Positions 24,865 to 33,420 of a stretch of DNA of 35,629 nucleotides are shown piece by piece. Numbering within the stretch: the first letter of the stretch is position 1; every line of letters begins with the position of its first letter. The stretch comes from Nostoc sp. NMS7. GTDB taxonomy: Bacteria > Cyanobacteriota > Cyanobacteriia > Cyanobacteriales > Nostocaceae. The position numbers were made by a program, and so were the translations under genes. The notes beneath the pieces are model-generated. The model had not been told where the DNA came from and searched no databases. It was given only the letters and a program-made list of their open reading frames with translations. The DNA is taken from positions 1-35,629 of the forward strand of contig NZ_JABXKJ010000063.1 in NCBI RefSeq assembly GCF_017115085.1, in the 5' to 3' direction.

Positions 24865-27800
24865 TTATCTATTCAATGCACCACCGGGACGCTGCTGTTT
24901 CAGCAATTCCTCTACCACTACACCTCGGATTGAACTTTGTAGCCGTGGCACATCAACCGATGTCTCTTTTGCCCCTCCAGTAATGCTGACAGGGATGTTG
25001 ATGGTCATGCCGCTTTCTGGTATTTCACCGCCAGAAACGCCCCCAACTACCCCACCATTATTAAAATTCAAAACTTTTTCTAGCTTGAGTTCTTGGAAGC
25101 GCTTGGCTTGTTTTACCGTCAATACCATTTCGCCTGGGGTAAGTGCGGCCAGCAGTGGAGTGCGCCCAGATGCGGCACGTTCACGTTGTAGTGCTGACGC
25201 GATCGCTCCCACACTACCCCCTGATGCGTAGTTAGGAACCATCCCCCCTTGATTAAACCCCAGCAACCCGCCTAAGAATCCGCCGCCGCCTCCACCTCCA
25301 CCCAACGCACCACCACCACCGCCGCCAAAGATGCCAGAAATTAGCTGATTAACCGCTAACTGTGCGAGTTGATTGGCGATGTTGCCTATCAAGTCTTTGA
25401 AGGCATCCCCCGCCGATTTTGACCCAGTGATGATGTCAGTGAAAAACCCACCCAAGGCGTTTTTTGAGACATCCATTAAGTCTTTACCAAGGGTCTTAAC
25501 TTGTCCCGAAATACTTGATAAATTGATTTGATTAAGTGCCTCAGCATTCGCCTTCATCGTGCCGATTTCTGTTGCTGTATACTCGCTAGAAGTCCCCCGT
25601 GCTGCTGCAATCTGTTGCTCAATTTGCAGCAACTCTTGTTTATACCTAATCTGCTCTTGCATCTGGGATGCTTCACCCTCTAGCGCCGATGCTCGGTATT
25701 CATTACCACCCCTGCCTTGAATTAATTTAGCCTGTCCTGAAAGCAGCGAGGCTTTACTGTTAACAAGTCCTGATTCCTTAGATAAAGCAGATTCCATGTC
25801 AGCAAGGCTAGCTTGTTCAATTGCTTTTTGCGATTCTTTGCCTAGAATTTCAAAGCTGTTTTTAGACTGAATACCGATTTGTTTAATTTGATTATTCAAC
25901 CTTGTTATCTCAGCGTCCAACGATTTAATTACATCACCAGAAGTGTCCACCTTCCCTTCATCTACCAACCTTTGACGGGTAGTGACTAAATCATCATATT
26001 GCTGCTGGAGTGGCTGTAACTGTTTCTGCTCATCGCCTAATGCACTAATCTTTGATATTTGCGCTTGCAATTCAGCCTTTTGCTGCTGAGTTTTTGCAAA
26101 GGACATCTCTCTATTCAACTGTGATAATTGGGTACTACGGTCTAAATCTTCCTTCTCGATTTGTTGTGTCCTTTGCATGGCGGTTTGCGTCTGCTTGTAT
26201 TGGTTTTCCAATACCTTTAAGTTAATCCCACCTTTTTGGGCAGCCGCATCGATTTTGGCAGTGTTTTCAGCAATTTCTTTATTTAATTGTTGAATTTCTT
26301 GAGAGTCTGCCTTTAATCCGCCTTTACCGAGTAAGTAGGTTTTGCGCTCATTTAAATCATCAAGGGTATTTTTTAATTCGATTATTTCAACTTTAACCCC
26401 GTGTGTCGATTCCTCAAGTGCGATCGCTTGTTCTAACTTCTGCTTAGTTGGCTCGGAAGTGGTGAGGGATTCTTGTAGTTTTAGCGAATCAACATAACTT
26501 GCTGATGAACGGTTAAGAGTGTCAATTGCTTGCTGTCTATTTTTAGCTGTTTCAGCTTGTTTATCTGCTGTAGAATCTGTAACAGTAGCGGTTTCCAACT
26601 CGATTTTTCGTAACTCTTTGTTTTCGGCAATGAGTTGGTCTAGTTGATTGATGCCCTTACTATAATCCGTCCCTGTTTCTTTAGCTGAGAAAGCAAGTTC
26701 AGCCTTAATTTTCTCCTCACGGCGTTTAGGGTCTGTCTCGGTTTTTGCGGCTTCATTTTGTCGTCTTTTTGATTCAGCAAGTACAAAATCCTTTTTATTA
26801 CGAGCATTAATTAAATCATCTCTTTTCTCTCCGTATTTGATATCATCTTCATCATATTTATGATTAATTTCCTGCTGCTGTAAAGTGCGCTCTAAAACCT
26901 TTTTAGATTCACTATCAGGAGCATCGGCAAAGCCTAATTTAAGTTTACTAACTCTTGCTTTATCATCAGCAGATCGTCTCTGGGCATCTAATTCTCGTTG
27001 TTGTTTTTGGGCTGCGTCCTGGACTGCTTGCGTAGTATCGTATTCAGCCGCAATCTGGGTATATTTCTGTTCAGCTAACTTCCGTCGTGCTGTTAATAAA
27101 TCGCGGTGATCTTGTTCATTGCCACCAGTAGCGGATGTAGCGCTAGTTGTAGGCTGTGGTGTGTTTGCTAGTTGGGCTGAAGTTGGTAGTGGTGGCCCAT
27201 ACTGTTGAGTATTAGCTATTGACTGCTTTTCATTACGAAAACGCCGGAAATTAGCTAAGAAGGTTGAACGCTTACCCCCGTCTGTTCCTTGGTTATATGG
27301 ATTGCCTTCCAGTGATGCCCATTCACTTGGGGCATCATAATGGCTGCTACGTTTTTGTAGCGCTCCTTCTATATCTCCAGCCATTACTTTGTCTAAAATT
27401 TTACGATACTTCATACGTCCCACAGCGAGGATTTCTTGCGATTGTGGCTTAAAGTCAGCCAGTCCCAAACCTTTAGCGCTATATTGTGTATCGTCATCCC
27501 AGACAAAATCCATTGTCTGATAGCGCCCTGTAGCAGTAGAAGCATTTTTACCCTTACCAACTACTCTTCTAGGGTGCGTTTTTAAGGTATTTGGATCAAA
27601 GGTGTCTTTACTCTCGCTACCAACTAAGACACCATACCCGCCCGTAGTATTTGCGATCGCACCATTTTCGGCGATCGCCACAGAATCTAACCAAGCCCTG
27701 ACATTGGGATTTTTCAACGCTTCAAGAGCTTCTTTTCCGGCTGGCGTTAGCTTAGATAAATCCGATGGTGCGTAGTTCGCGGCTTTACCCCAAAGCACAT

Positions 27801-29946
27801 CACCTGAATTTGTGGCGGGTTTTCCTCCACTCAATGCACTTTGTATCGCTTGGCGAATTGGTGCAATGACTTGGCTAATAACATTCAGTACAGGGTTTTT
27901 GTCTCCGACCATAGCCGACTTTCCATAAGCGTAAGGTCGAACAAAAACATAATTATCCTCACCAAAAGTATCTAACGACCGTTTTCTTACTGGTTTTGAA
28001 GAGGTGGATCGATCAATGATTTCATTATTACCCGCATATATACCAACGTGTGAAATCGCCTGTGTACCTTTAAATTCTCCATAAGTTCCACGAAACCCGA
28101 CAAGATCACCGACTCTTGCTTGTTTTTTATCGTAAAACACTTGCCCGATATCTTTTCCAAAAAATGACCGAGCCATTAAAGACCCGTTGCCGGATTGCAA
28201 TCCGGCATCAATTGGATTTTTAGTAATTCCAATGTCTTTTAAGCCCAGTTCGGATGATTCTAAAACAGTTCTTACGAAATCAGCACAACGAGCTAATACA
28301 CCTTTTTTAAAATCTTTTCCCACCCAAGCCATTGCGTGTTCAAAAACTTTTTCGCCTGTATCAGATGCATCTAGAGATGTATTTTTGGTAGCCCCACCGC
28401 CAAAGAAGCTCTGACCGAGTGCTAGAACGGTTCCTGTGATCGGATCTATGCCACTGCCGGATGATGAATTTGATAAAGCATTTTTCGGATATAATTTATT
28501 TTTTAAATCTGCTTGCTGCTGTGACATATCACCGAACAAGAAATTTGCAACAGGATTGTCTTTCTTATCCCCTATACCGAGTGCTTTTATGGCTCCCCCA
28601 AGGACATCGCGGACAGCGATCGCCGCATCTTTAACACCTTTGGTAAATTGCACAATATTACTAACCAAAGATGCTGTACTTGTGACGACTCCTCCGATTT
28701 CTCGACCTAGTGCAATGCCACTACTAACAGCATCCTGAATCGCCCTCGGATTTTGCTTTAAATACTCACCGAGTTGTTTCGCGGCTGCAACCATTGCTGA
28801 CATCGCGCCGCGAACTAACTCATTTAAAGCATTTGATAAGTTTTCCGCAATTTCAGGGTTTTGTTTGAAATAACTCGCTAATCCTTGAGCTTGACCTTTC
28901 AAGTCACCCATCAAGTCTTTGTTGTTGGTCAGCCCACTAACTAACTGTCCTAAAAAGTCAGTAATCGTGCTGAACAATGGCTCAAGGCTTTGTCCTAATT
29001 GTTTTTGAAACTGATAAAACGTATCGCTAACATTAGATAATTTACCTTCTAAAGTAGTCGCCTTATTCTTCATTGCATCGAAATAAGCGCCACCTTCGGC
29101 ACTCATGCGCCGCATTGCTTCTTCGAGGTGGCGAAATTCAAGTTTTCCATCACTTGCTAACTGCGTTACTTCCTTTTGAGAAGCACCCAGCATCTTGGCA
29201 AGTTCTGCTGTTAACTGCACACCACGCCCTGTAAATTGGGCGATATCTTCATTCTGCAATTTGCCTTCAGTGCGGGATTTGGCGTACACTTCCATCAAGT
29301 CTTTGAGGGGTGCATTTGCCCCCGCCGCCACATCACCAATTGTTTTCAAGTCCTTAATTATCTGATCAGGTTTTGCGCCAGTGGCTAAGTTCTGAATCGC
29401 AGCTGATTGTAAATCCTTGAGTTCATAAGGTGTAGTCGCGGCGAATTTCTCCAACCCCGCAACAAATTTATCAATCTCCTGTTGATTGCCTTTGAGAAAC
29501 GTTTTTAAACTCGACTCAAACCCCTGGAAGTCCTTTGTGACATTGAATATTTGACCAGCAAAACCCTTAGCAGCATCAACAGCCGATCCGATTACACTGG
29601 TAACGGAACTAAAGGCCGAGGCTCCCGCTTTTTCTAATGTGCCATTAAAAATGCTGTCAATCGCTCCCTTTATTGGTGCGATCGCACTCATGAACCTATC
29701 AGTAAATGACTTCCCAGCACTTGCACCAGCCGCCGCCCCTTGAGATGGTGCGTTTTGTAACCCCGGCAACTGTGTACTGCTAGTTCTTGGTGGGCTAGAA
29801 AAAGCCCGATTTATTTGGCGCTCGATATCCCGCGCTACTTGTGTCGCGTAGGCGCGGGTCTGGTTTAGTTGGGCGTGTAGCGCTGCTTGATTAGCGGTTA
29901 GCTGTAGTTCTAGAGTGCCGAGAGAGCTGCCACTGGAGAAGGTCAT
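24865..29946 (-). CDS. Phage tail tape measure protein with embedded NlpC/P60 and lysozyme-like domains
   Basis: 1693 residues. About 100-340 is the tape-measure N-terminal domain (FVAGLEKFAATTPYELKDLQ, then GRGVQLTAELAKMLG and AMKNKATTLEGKLSNVSDTF). 531-675 is an NlpC/P60 domain with Cys554 (LARCADF) and His633 (ISHVGIYAG). About 745-905 resembles phage lysozyme: Glu760 in SVAIAENG, then ATGRYQTMDFVWDDD. About 960-1560 is a long charged coiled coil. The end is Gly-rich with the GGMVPNYASGGSVG-type segment common in tape measures. The protein sets tail length and can be injected, and the two hydrolase domains would locally open peptidoglycan. It has no frameshift and appears intact. Confidence 0.9.
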   Translation of the reverse strand: MTFSSGSSLGTLELQLTANQAALHAQLNQTRAYATQVARDIERQINRAFSSPPRTSSTQLPGLQNAPSQGAAAGASAGKSFTDRFMSAIAPIKGAIDSIFNGTLEKAGASAFSSVTSVIGSAVDAAKGFAGQIFNVTKDFQGFESSLKTFLKGNQQEIDKFVAGLEKFAATTPYELKDLQSAAIQNLATGAKPDQIIKDLKTIGDVAAGANAPLKDLMEVYAKSRTEGKLQNEDIAQFTGRGVQLTAELAKMLGASQKEVTQLASDGKLEFRHLEEAMRRMSAEGGAYFDAMKNKATTLEGKLSNVSDTFYQFQKQLGQSLEPLFSTITDFLGQLVSGLTNNKDLMGDLKGQAQGLASYFKQNPEIAENLSNALNELVRGAMSAMVAAAKQLGEYLKQNPRAIQDAVSSGIALGREIGGVVTSTASLVSNIVQFTKGVKDAAIAVRDVLGGAIKALGIGDKKDNPVANFLFGDMSQQQADLKNKLYPKNALSNSSSGSGIDPITGTVLALGQSFFGGGATKNTSLDASDTGEKVFEHAMAWVGKDFKKGVLARCADFVRTVLESSELGLKDIGITKNPIDAGLQSGNGSLMARSFFGKDIGQVFYDKKQARVGDLVGFRGTYGEFKGTQAISHVGIYAGNNEIIDRSTSSKPVRKRSLDTFGEDNYVFVRPYAYGKSAMVGDKNPVLNVISQVIAPIRQAIQSALSGGKPATNSGDVLWGKAANYAPSDLSKLTPAGKEALEALKNPNVRAWLDSVAIAENGAIANTTGGYGVLVGSESKDTFDPNTLKTHPRRVVGKGKNASTATGRYQTMDFVWDDDTQYSAKGLGLADFKPQSQEILAVGRMKYRKILDKVMAGDIEGALQKRSSHYDAPSEWASLEGNPYNQGTDGGKRSTFLANFRRFRNEKQSIANTQQYGPPLPTSAQLANTPQPTTSATSATGGNEQDHRDLLTARRKLAEQKYTQIAAEYDTTQAVQDAAQKQQRELDAQRRSADDKARVSKLKLGFADAPDSESKKVLERTLQQQEINHKYDEDDIKYGEKRDDLINARNKKDFVLAESKRRQNEAAKTETDPKRREEKIKAELAFSAKETGTDYSKGINQLDQLIAENKELRKIELETATVTDSTADKQAETAKNRQQAIDTLNRSSASYVDSLKLQESLTTSEPTKQKLEQAIALEESTHGVKVEIIELKNTLDDLNERKTYLLGKGGLKADSQEIQQLNKEIAENTAKIDAAAQKGGINLKVLENQYKQTQTAMQRTQQIEKEDLDRSTQLSQLNREMSFAKTQQQKAELQAQISKISALGDEQKQLQPLQQQYDDLVTTRQRLVDEGKVDTSGDVIKSLDAEITRLNNQIKQIGIQSKNSFEILGKESQKAIEQASLADMESALSKESGLVNSKASLLSGQAKLIQGRGGNEYRASALEGEASQMQEQIRYKQELLQIEQQIAAARGTSSEYTATEIGTMKANAEALNQINLSSISGQVKTLGKDLMDVSKNALGGFFTDIITGSKSAGDAFKDLIGNIANQLAQLAVNQLISGIFGGGGGGALGGGGGGGGFLGGLLGFNQGGMVPNYASGGSVGAIASALQRERAASGRTPLLAALTPGEMVLTVKQAKRFQELKLEKVLNFNNGGVVGGVSGGEIPESGMTINIPVSITGGAKETSVDVPRLQSSIRGVVVEELLKQQRPGGALNR

Positions 29947-30066
29947 TTAGACGCAATATTAATCACATCTGTATTATTCCCAGCTTCGGAATGGGTAAAC
30001 TAATCTCAGATGAGTGTATTAAGTAAGACTTGATAGCCAACGCAGAAGTATATTTTTACCACTTTT

Positions 30067-30819
30067 ATGTTTAAAAAATTAGCCGTATCAGCGATCGCGT
30101 CTGCCCTTCTTCTCGCAAATTTACCTTCTTTAGCACAAACGTCACGATCTGAGCGTTGGGTGACAATAGGTAAGACTAGTAGCGGCGGTATTTTATCTCT
30201 AAATATTAATTCGGTTGAAACAAAAGCTCATGGGGGTAATTGGCTATGGTTCTCTTATCGAGTCACCGATGATAAAGAAACACGCGAACATACAGGAAGT
30301 ACGGGTAGTTGTATCGAAGGAACAGTATCAGATAAATCAGAATGGTTAGTTGATTCCATCAATACAAACGGAGATTTTACAGGAGCAATTAAAATAAAAG
30401 CAGATTCTACCGGAAGTCAAGCTTTACTAAAGAGAGTTTGTCAGCTAGGGAATTCTAAACCAGATTCTCAAAATTCCTTTAATTCTCCTTGGGTAGTCAT
30501 TGGTAAAACTTCAACAGGTGAAACACTCTCCTTAGATTTATCATCGGCTCAATTCACTGGATATGGAGAAGCCACAGTCTTTACCTACAAGTTCACAGGA
30601 AATGTAGCTACCAGAATTAATACAGCTGTCACCGAGTCCTGTGAAGGAATCACGGGTAAACTTAGGACGGATAGTTCTCTGGAATGGTTTGTAAATAGTC
30701 AAAACGGAAAAGAAACACAAATAGTGGTTAAAGCCGAATCCCAAGCAAGTAAAGAAATGCTTGGGCGCGTATGCCATCAAGCGTTGGTGATGTTTCAAAG
30801 GTATGGCATTCAAAACTAA
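30067..30819 (+). CDS. Exported protein with two tandem repeat domains, unknown
   Basis: 250 residues with a clear signal peptide (MFKKLAVSAIASALLL, cleavage near SLAQ). The mature part is an internal duplication: WVTIGKTSSGGILSLNINS (31-49) matches WVVIGKTSTGETLSLDLSS (142-160). Both halves continue with an aromatic strand, a Cys-Glu-Gly-like turn, EW near the middle and a second Cys. Cysteines fall at 82/125 and 192/236, so each domain may hold one disulfide. Function is unknown. It is transcribed divergently from the tape measure across a 120-base gap and may be cargo of the phage-like element. Confidence 0.65.
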   Translation: MFKKLAVSAIASALLLANLPSLAQTSRSERWVTIGKTSSGGILSLNINSVETKAHGGNWLWFSYRVTDDKETREHTGSTGSCIEGTVSDKSEWLVDSINTNGDFTGAIKIKADSTGSQALLKRVCQLGNSKPDSQNSFNSPWVVIGKTSTGETLSLDLSSAQFTGYGEATVFTYKFTGNVATRINTAVTESCEGITGKLRTDSSLEWFVNSQNGKETQIVVKAESQASKEMLGRVCHQALVMFQRYGIQN

Positions 30820-30939
30820 CCGTTGCTTGGCTAAACAGCGTAGTGATTTTTTTTATTTACTACTGACTAAAAATTGGGTAAGTCTCCGTATATGCTTTGA
30901 CTGGGAAATCTAGTTTTGTACCTTACACATACAAGACAG

Positions 30940-31474
30940 ATGGCAAAAAGAAAAACGGGGGGGGGGTGGCTTTGGAGCGCCTACAGCTACCAGGGCTTAT
31001 GGTAGTGTCAGAACGGCTGCCGGGGGAACCAGGGCTAGGGGCGGTGGATTGGCTACAGTCCCACGCGCTAGAGGTAGTGCAGCGCGGGGAACTGGATTAG
31101 CAGCGCCAGGAAGAACTATTAATGTTGGCGGTGGTGCTGGTGGTGGATTAACTACAAGGGGTGGAGCTATTGCAGGTGGAGGTGGTGGACTGGCAACGAG
31201 AGGCGGTGCGATAGCCCGTGGTGGAACTGGCGGATTAAAACGAACCAGTAACGATCCTTACCGTGGATCAAGTGCGATCGTTATTGGTTCTCAAGCAGGG
31301 GCTAAAGATAGAGGTAGAAACCGTAAAAGAACCAACGCGCCAGCACCAGCAGCAAGCGCAGGTGGAAGAGATCAATCACGCCGTAATGCAGCTATTCGTG
31401 AATTAATACGGCGCGGTGGAACCCCAGGCGAACGCGCTGCGGCTGCGGCTGCGGCTGCAAGATTAGGGATTTAG
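30940..31474 (+). CDS. Gly/Arg-rich low-complexity protein, start out of frame at a G10 tract
   Basis: ATG 30940 reads MAKRKT and enters ten consecutive G (30957-30966), after which it meets a stop within 13 codons. The long frame (GFGAPTATRAYGS onward, open to 31474) is one base out of step and has no ATG of its own before the tract, only a TTG at 31049. With nine or twelve G the two join into a protein of about 177 residues. Sequence: RGG-like repeats (TRGGAIAGGGGG, then LATRGGAIARGG), a basic middle (KDRGRNRKRT) and an Ala-rich tail from a GCTGCG microsatellite (31436-31459). It looks nucleic-acid-binding (inference). Either a phase-variable gene or a homopolymer sequencing error. Confidence 0.6.
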
Positions 31475-31983
31475 TACCCCACTGTATTCGCTATATCAAT
31501 ACTTTCAGTATTTAAAGCCCGTTCAAAGCACACAAGTTGAAACGGGCTTACCGCTTCCCAGGCATCACCGTGTTCATATTCGGTTCCAATCCCCATCACA
31601 GGGATTTTTAATATATGATGATCTTCTAAAAAATAACCGTAAACTGTTTGCCCCTGCCAACCTTGTTGAGTGATAAAGTCGTTCAAATCAATCCCGTGAC
31701 CATGCAAATTCCCATCAATAGCAAAAGTTGCGGCGTTGTAAGTTTTAATTTCTGCTATTCTCGCCCAACCAATTATCGCGTTCCTTGGTACTTCTTCGGG
31801 TGAAAAACCTATTTCGGCTATCCTTTTATAGGCTATATTTTCATCTTCTATCGTTGAATAAGAGCAAGAGTGAATCAAGATTTTACGCTTGCTTTCTACT
31901 TCCGTGCTTAAAATAATTCTTATTTCACCAATTGCTATTTTTAAAGCTTCATCGGCTCGTAGTGAGATTGCTATGGGTTTCAT
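31471..31983 (-). CDS. ASCH/PUA-like domain protein
   Basis: 170 residues from ATG 31983 (MKPIAISLRADEAL), supported by AGGAG about 10 bases upstream; the open frame extends 20 codons further without a ribosome site. The opening pattern of MKPIAISLR, then IGEIRIILSTEVESKRKILI and AIIGWARIAEIKTY, is that of ASCH domains, PUA-like folds that bind RNA or modified nucleotides. The second half (DLNDFITQQGWQGQTVYGYF) is less familiar. Its stop overlaps that of the convergent Gly/Arg-rich gene by a few bases (31471-31474). Function is unknown. Genes of this type are often carried by phages and plasmids. Confidence 0.55.
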   Translation of the reverse strand: MKPIAISLRADEALKIAIGEIRIILSTEVESKRKILIHSCSYSTIEDENIAYKRIAEIGFSPEEVPRNAIIGWARIAEIKTYNAATFAIDGNLHGHGIDLNDFITQQGWQGQTVYGYFLEDHHILKIPVMGIGTEYEHGDAWEAVSPFQLVCFERALNTESIDIANTVGY

Positions 31984-32056
31984 GGTGCGATCGCTCCTAA
32001 TAAGACCCATCCTAACAGTTACTAACTTTATGAACACTATCAATAAATCGTAAGAC

Positions 32057-32368
32057 CTACTCTATAGGATCATCGCGTCCAATACCGAGCGATCGCAGTT
32101 GTAATTTCACCCCTTCCGGCTCCGTCCCGCAGTAGTAATATTGTTTGTTGCGAAGATCCGCCAAGTAATAGCCAGATTGTCCACTATTAAGGCGAAATAA
32201 CTCAACGGCTACTTGTTGTTTAGAAATTCCATACAGAAGCTCAAAATCGTTCATGTCAACAGCAAACGGCAATTTTGAGTAAAATAATTCGCCAAATTTC
32301 AAAAACCACTCTCCGTCTCGGCGCTCAACGATCCGATAATAGTCAGGATGGCAAACATTTGTGTCCAT
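32057..32368 (-). CDS. Hypothetical protein
   Basis: 103 residues from ATG 32368 with GGAG 9 bases upstream; an in-frame TTG at 32383 lacks such a site. A mixed, aromatic-rich soluble protein: EWFLKFGELFYSKLPFAV, ELLYGISKQQVAVELF, then YYLADLRNKQYYYCG. There are no membrane segments, and I recognise no family. It is 73 bases ahead of the ASCH-like gene on the same strand, so the two may share a transcript. Confidence 0.5.
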   Translation of the reverse strand: MDTNVCHPDYYRIVERRDGEWFLKFGELFYSKLPFAVDMNDFELLYGISKQQVAVELFRLNSGQSGYYLADLRNKQYYYCGTEPEGVKLQLRSLGIGRDDPIE

Positions 32369-32396
32369 TGCGTTATACTCCAAATAATCAAGAAAG

Positions 32397-32416
32397 CCCC
32401 AAGCAAGGGCTTGGGG
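32397..32416 (-). terminator. Hairpin terminator (minus strand)
   Basis: CCCCAAGC (32397-32404) pairs with GCTTGGGG (32409-32416) around four bases. On the minus strand CTTTCTT follows. It closes the small gene at 32433. Confidence 0.6.
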
Positions 32417-32432
32417 GAGTGAGTTCTAGCTA

Positions 32433-32621
32433 CTAACTAGACTCACCTTGTTCTGGCTCTTTCAGTTCAGGGGGGAGTTTGTCTTTGTCAACTAGCTTCC
32501 CCTCCTGACCCTTAACATCAGTCTTAAAGTAACCAATGTGGTCTTCCTCAACTGAAGCTGGTTCATAAACCTCTAGGTCTTCAGGATTGGGCTTTTTTGA
32601 GCCACCATTTGATTTAGTCAA
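32433..32621 (-). CDS. Small charged protein, unknown
   Basis: 62 residues if the start is TTG 32621, which lies 8 bases after a near-perfect AGGAGGTGA. The GTG at 32630 is part of that Shine-Dalgarno and is a poor start. The protein is hydrophilic, Lys/Glu/Pro-rich and probably disordered (KKPNPEDLEVYEPASVEEDH, then DKLPPELKEPEQGESS). There is no family assignment. The strong ribosome site and the downstream terminator argue that it is a real gene. Confidence 0.55.
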   Translation of the reverse strand: MTKSNGGSKKPNPEDLEVYEPASVEEDHIGYFKTDVKGQEGKLVDKDKLPPELKEPEQGESS

Positions 32622-32706
32622 TCTTTTCACCTCCTGATAAGGGTGTAATGTTTTTGCCCCTTATACTTACTATTATGGCTTATAATTATAAAAACGTAAA
32701 CCACTT

Positions 32707-32724
32707 TTGAGAGATTTTACAAAC
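32707..32724. repeat. 18-base direct repeat, copy 1
   Basis: TTGAGAGATTTTACAAAC, identical to 33011-33028. Its right end touches the stop codon of the small minus-strand gene that starts at 32915. Confidence 0.8.
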
Positions 32725-32915
32725 TACTTTGTTACTTTTTTGCTAGGTATTAATATCAACCTACCTTCAGCGATCGCATCTAGCATCTGTCCTGTAGAGC
32801 CATCTTTATCATACGTAAAACCAAAGGCTTGAGCAATTTCTTTTAGCTTTTCCGGCGTTCCTGTTGCAACTCTCGCGTGCAAACTTATCCGGTCTAATTT
32901 TTTTCTTCCGGGCAT
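32724..32915 (-). CDS. Small DNA-binding-like protein, unknown
   Basis: 63 residues from ATG 32915 (MPGRKKLDRISLHARV); the frame is open 19 codons further into the neighbouring promoter region. The start RKKLDRISLHARV and the helix TPEKLKEIAQAFGF recall a short ribbon-helix-helix or similar DNA-binding protein, and GSTGQMLDAIAEGRLILI follows. The family is not named with confidence. It is divergent from the GIY-YIG gene with 55 bases between the starts, so it may control that gene and itself. An 18-base repeat abuts its stop. Confidence 0.5.
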   Translation of the reverse strand: MPGRKKLDRISLHARVATGTPEKLKEIAQAFGFTYDKDGSTGQMLDAIAEGRLILIPSKKVTK

Positions 32916-32970
32916 AACTGTAAACCAGATATACTCTATAATAGTGGTATACAGATTTAAGATAACACAC
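32916..32970. promoter_or_regulatory. Divergent promoter region
   Basis: A 55-base gap between divergent starts contains TATAAT at 32937-32942 (plus strand) within an imperfect dyad, TATAC at its left and GTATA at its right (about 32930-32952). It is a plausible shared promoter and operator. No clear -35 element is seen. Confidence 0.4.
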
Positions 32971-33405
32971 ATGTCTGGTGTAGCAATAATTAAGACTGTT
33001 AATTCTAGCGTTGAGAGATTTTACAAACCACTCTTACTGAATGAATTGTGGTCATTGGTTTGTACACAAACAGAACAATGTCTCCGACCTTCCCCAGTTA
33101 AGTTATGTGGAATATATGCGATTTGCAATTGCAACAGACCAAGAGTTTATATTGGTGGTTCAGTAAATATTTACAGTCGATGGCGACTTCATTTATCACA
33201 GCTAAAACATGGAGAACACAGAACAGCAGAACTTCAACAAGATTGGAAGGAGGGAGGGTATGAGAGCTTTGTATTTTGTGTTTTAGAATTGTGTTCTCAA
33301 TCTAAAATAGAAGTCCAAGAGCGTTTTTGGCTGAAAATCTGTAATGAATACTTGCCAAGTTGCCCATACAACAAATATTTAGAAGCTAAATATGTGGTTC
33401 TTTAA
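32971..33405 (+). CDS. Stand-alone GIY-YIG nuclease
   Basis: 144 residues from ATG 32971; nine further codons are open upstream from a GTG. The GIY-YIG core is clear: GIYAI at 47-51, VYIGGS at 59-64, the conserved Arg70 in YSRWRLHL, then DWKEGGYESFVFCVLE, and the likely metal-binding Glu117 in QERFWLKI. The first 45 residues carry no known domain. Family members cut DNA in homing, repair or phage contexts. With no DNA-binding extension or intron, this resembles free-standing phage or mobile-element nucleases. The second copy of the 18-base repeat lies inside its codons 14-20. Confidence 0.75.
   Translation: MSGVAIIKTVNSSVERFYKPLLLNELWSLVCTQTEQCLRPSPVKLCGIYAICNCNRPRVYIGGSVNIYSRWRLHLSQLKHGEHRTAELQQDWKEGGYESFVFCVLELCSQSKIEVQERFWLKICNEYLPSCPYNKYLEAKYVVL
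33011..33028. repeat. 18-base direct repeat, copy 2
   Basis: Exact copy of 32707-32724, 304 bases away, within the 5' part of the GIY-YIG gene. Confidence 0.8.
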
Positions 33406-33420
33406 AAATGAGCTTTTGAA

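Noticed and set aside
24806..25231. 141-codon plus-strand frame
   Set aside because: Antisense to the C-terminus of the tape measure and overlapping the SH3b stop; no motif.
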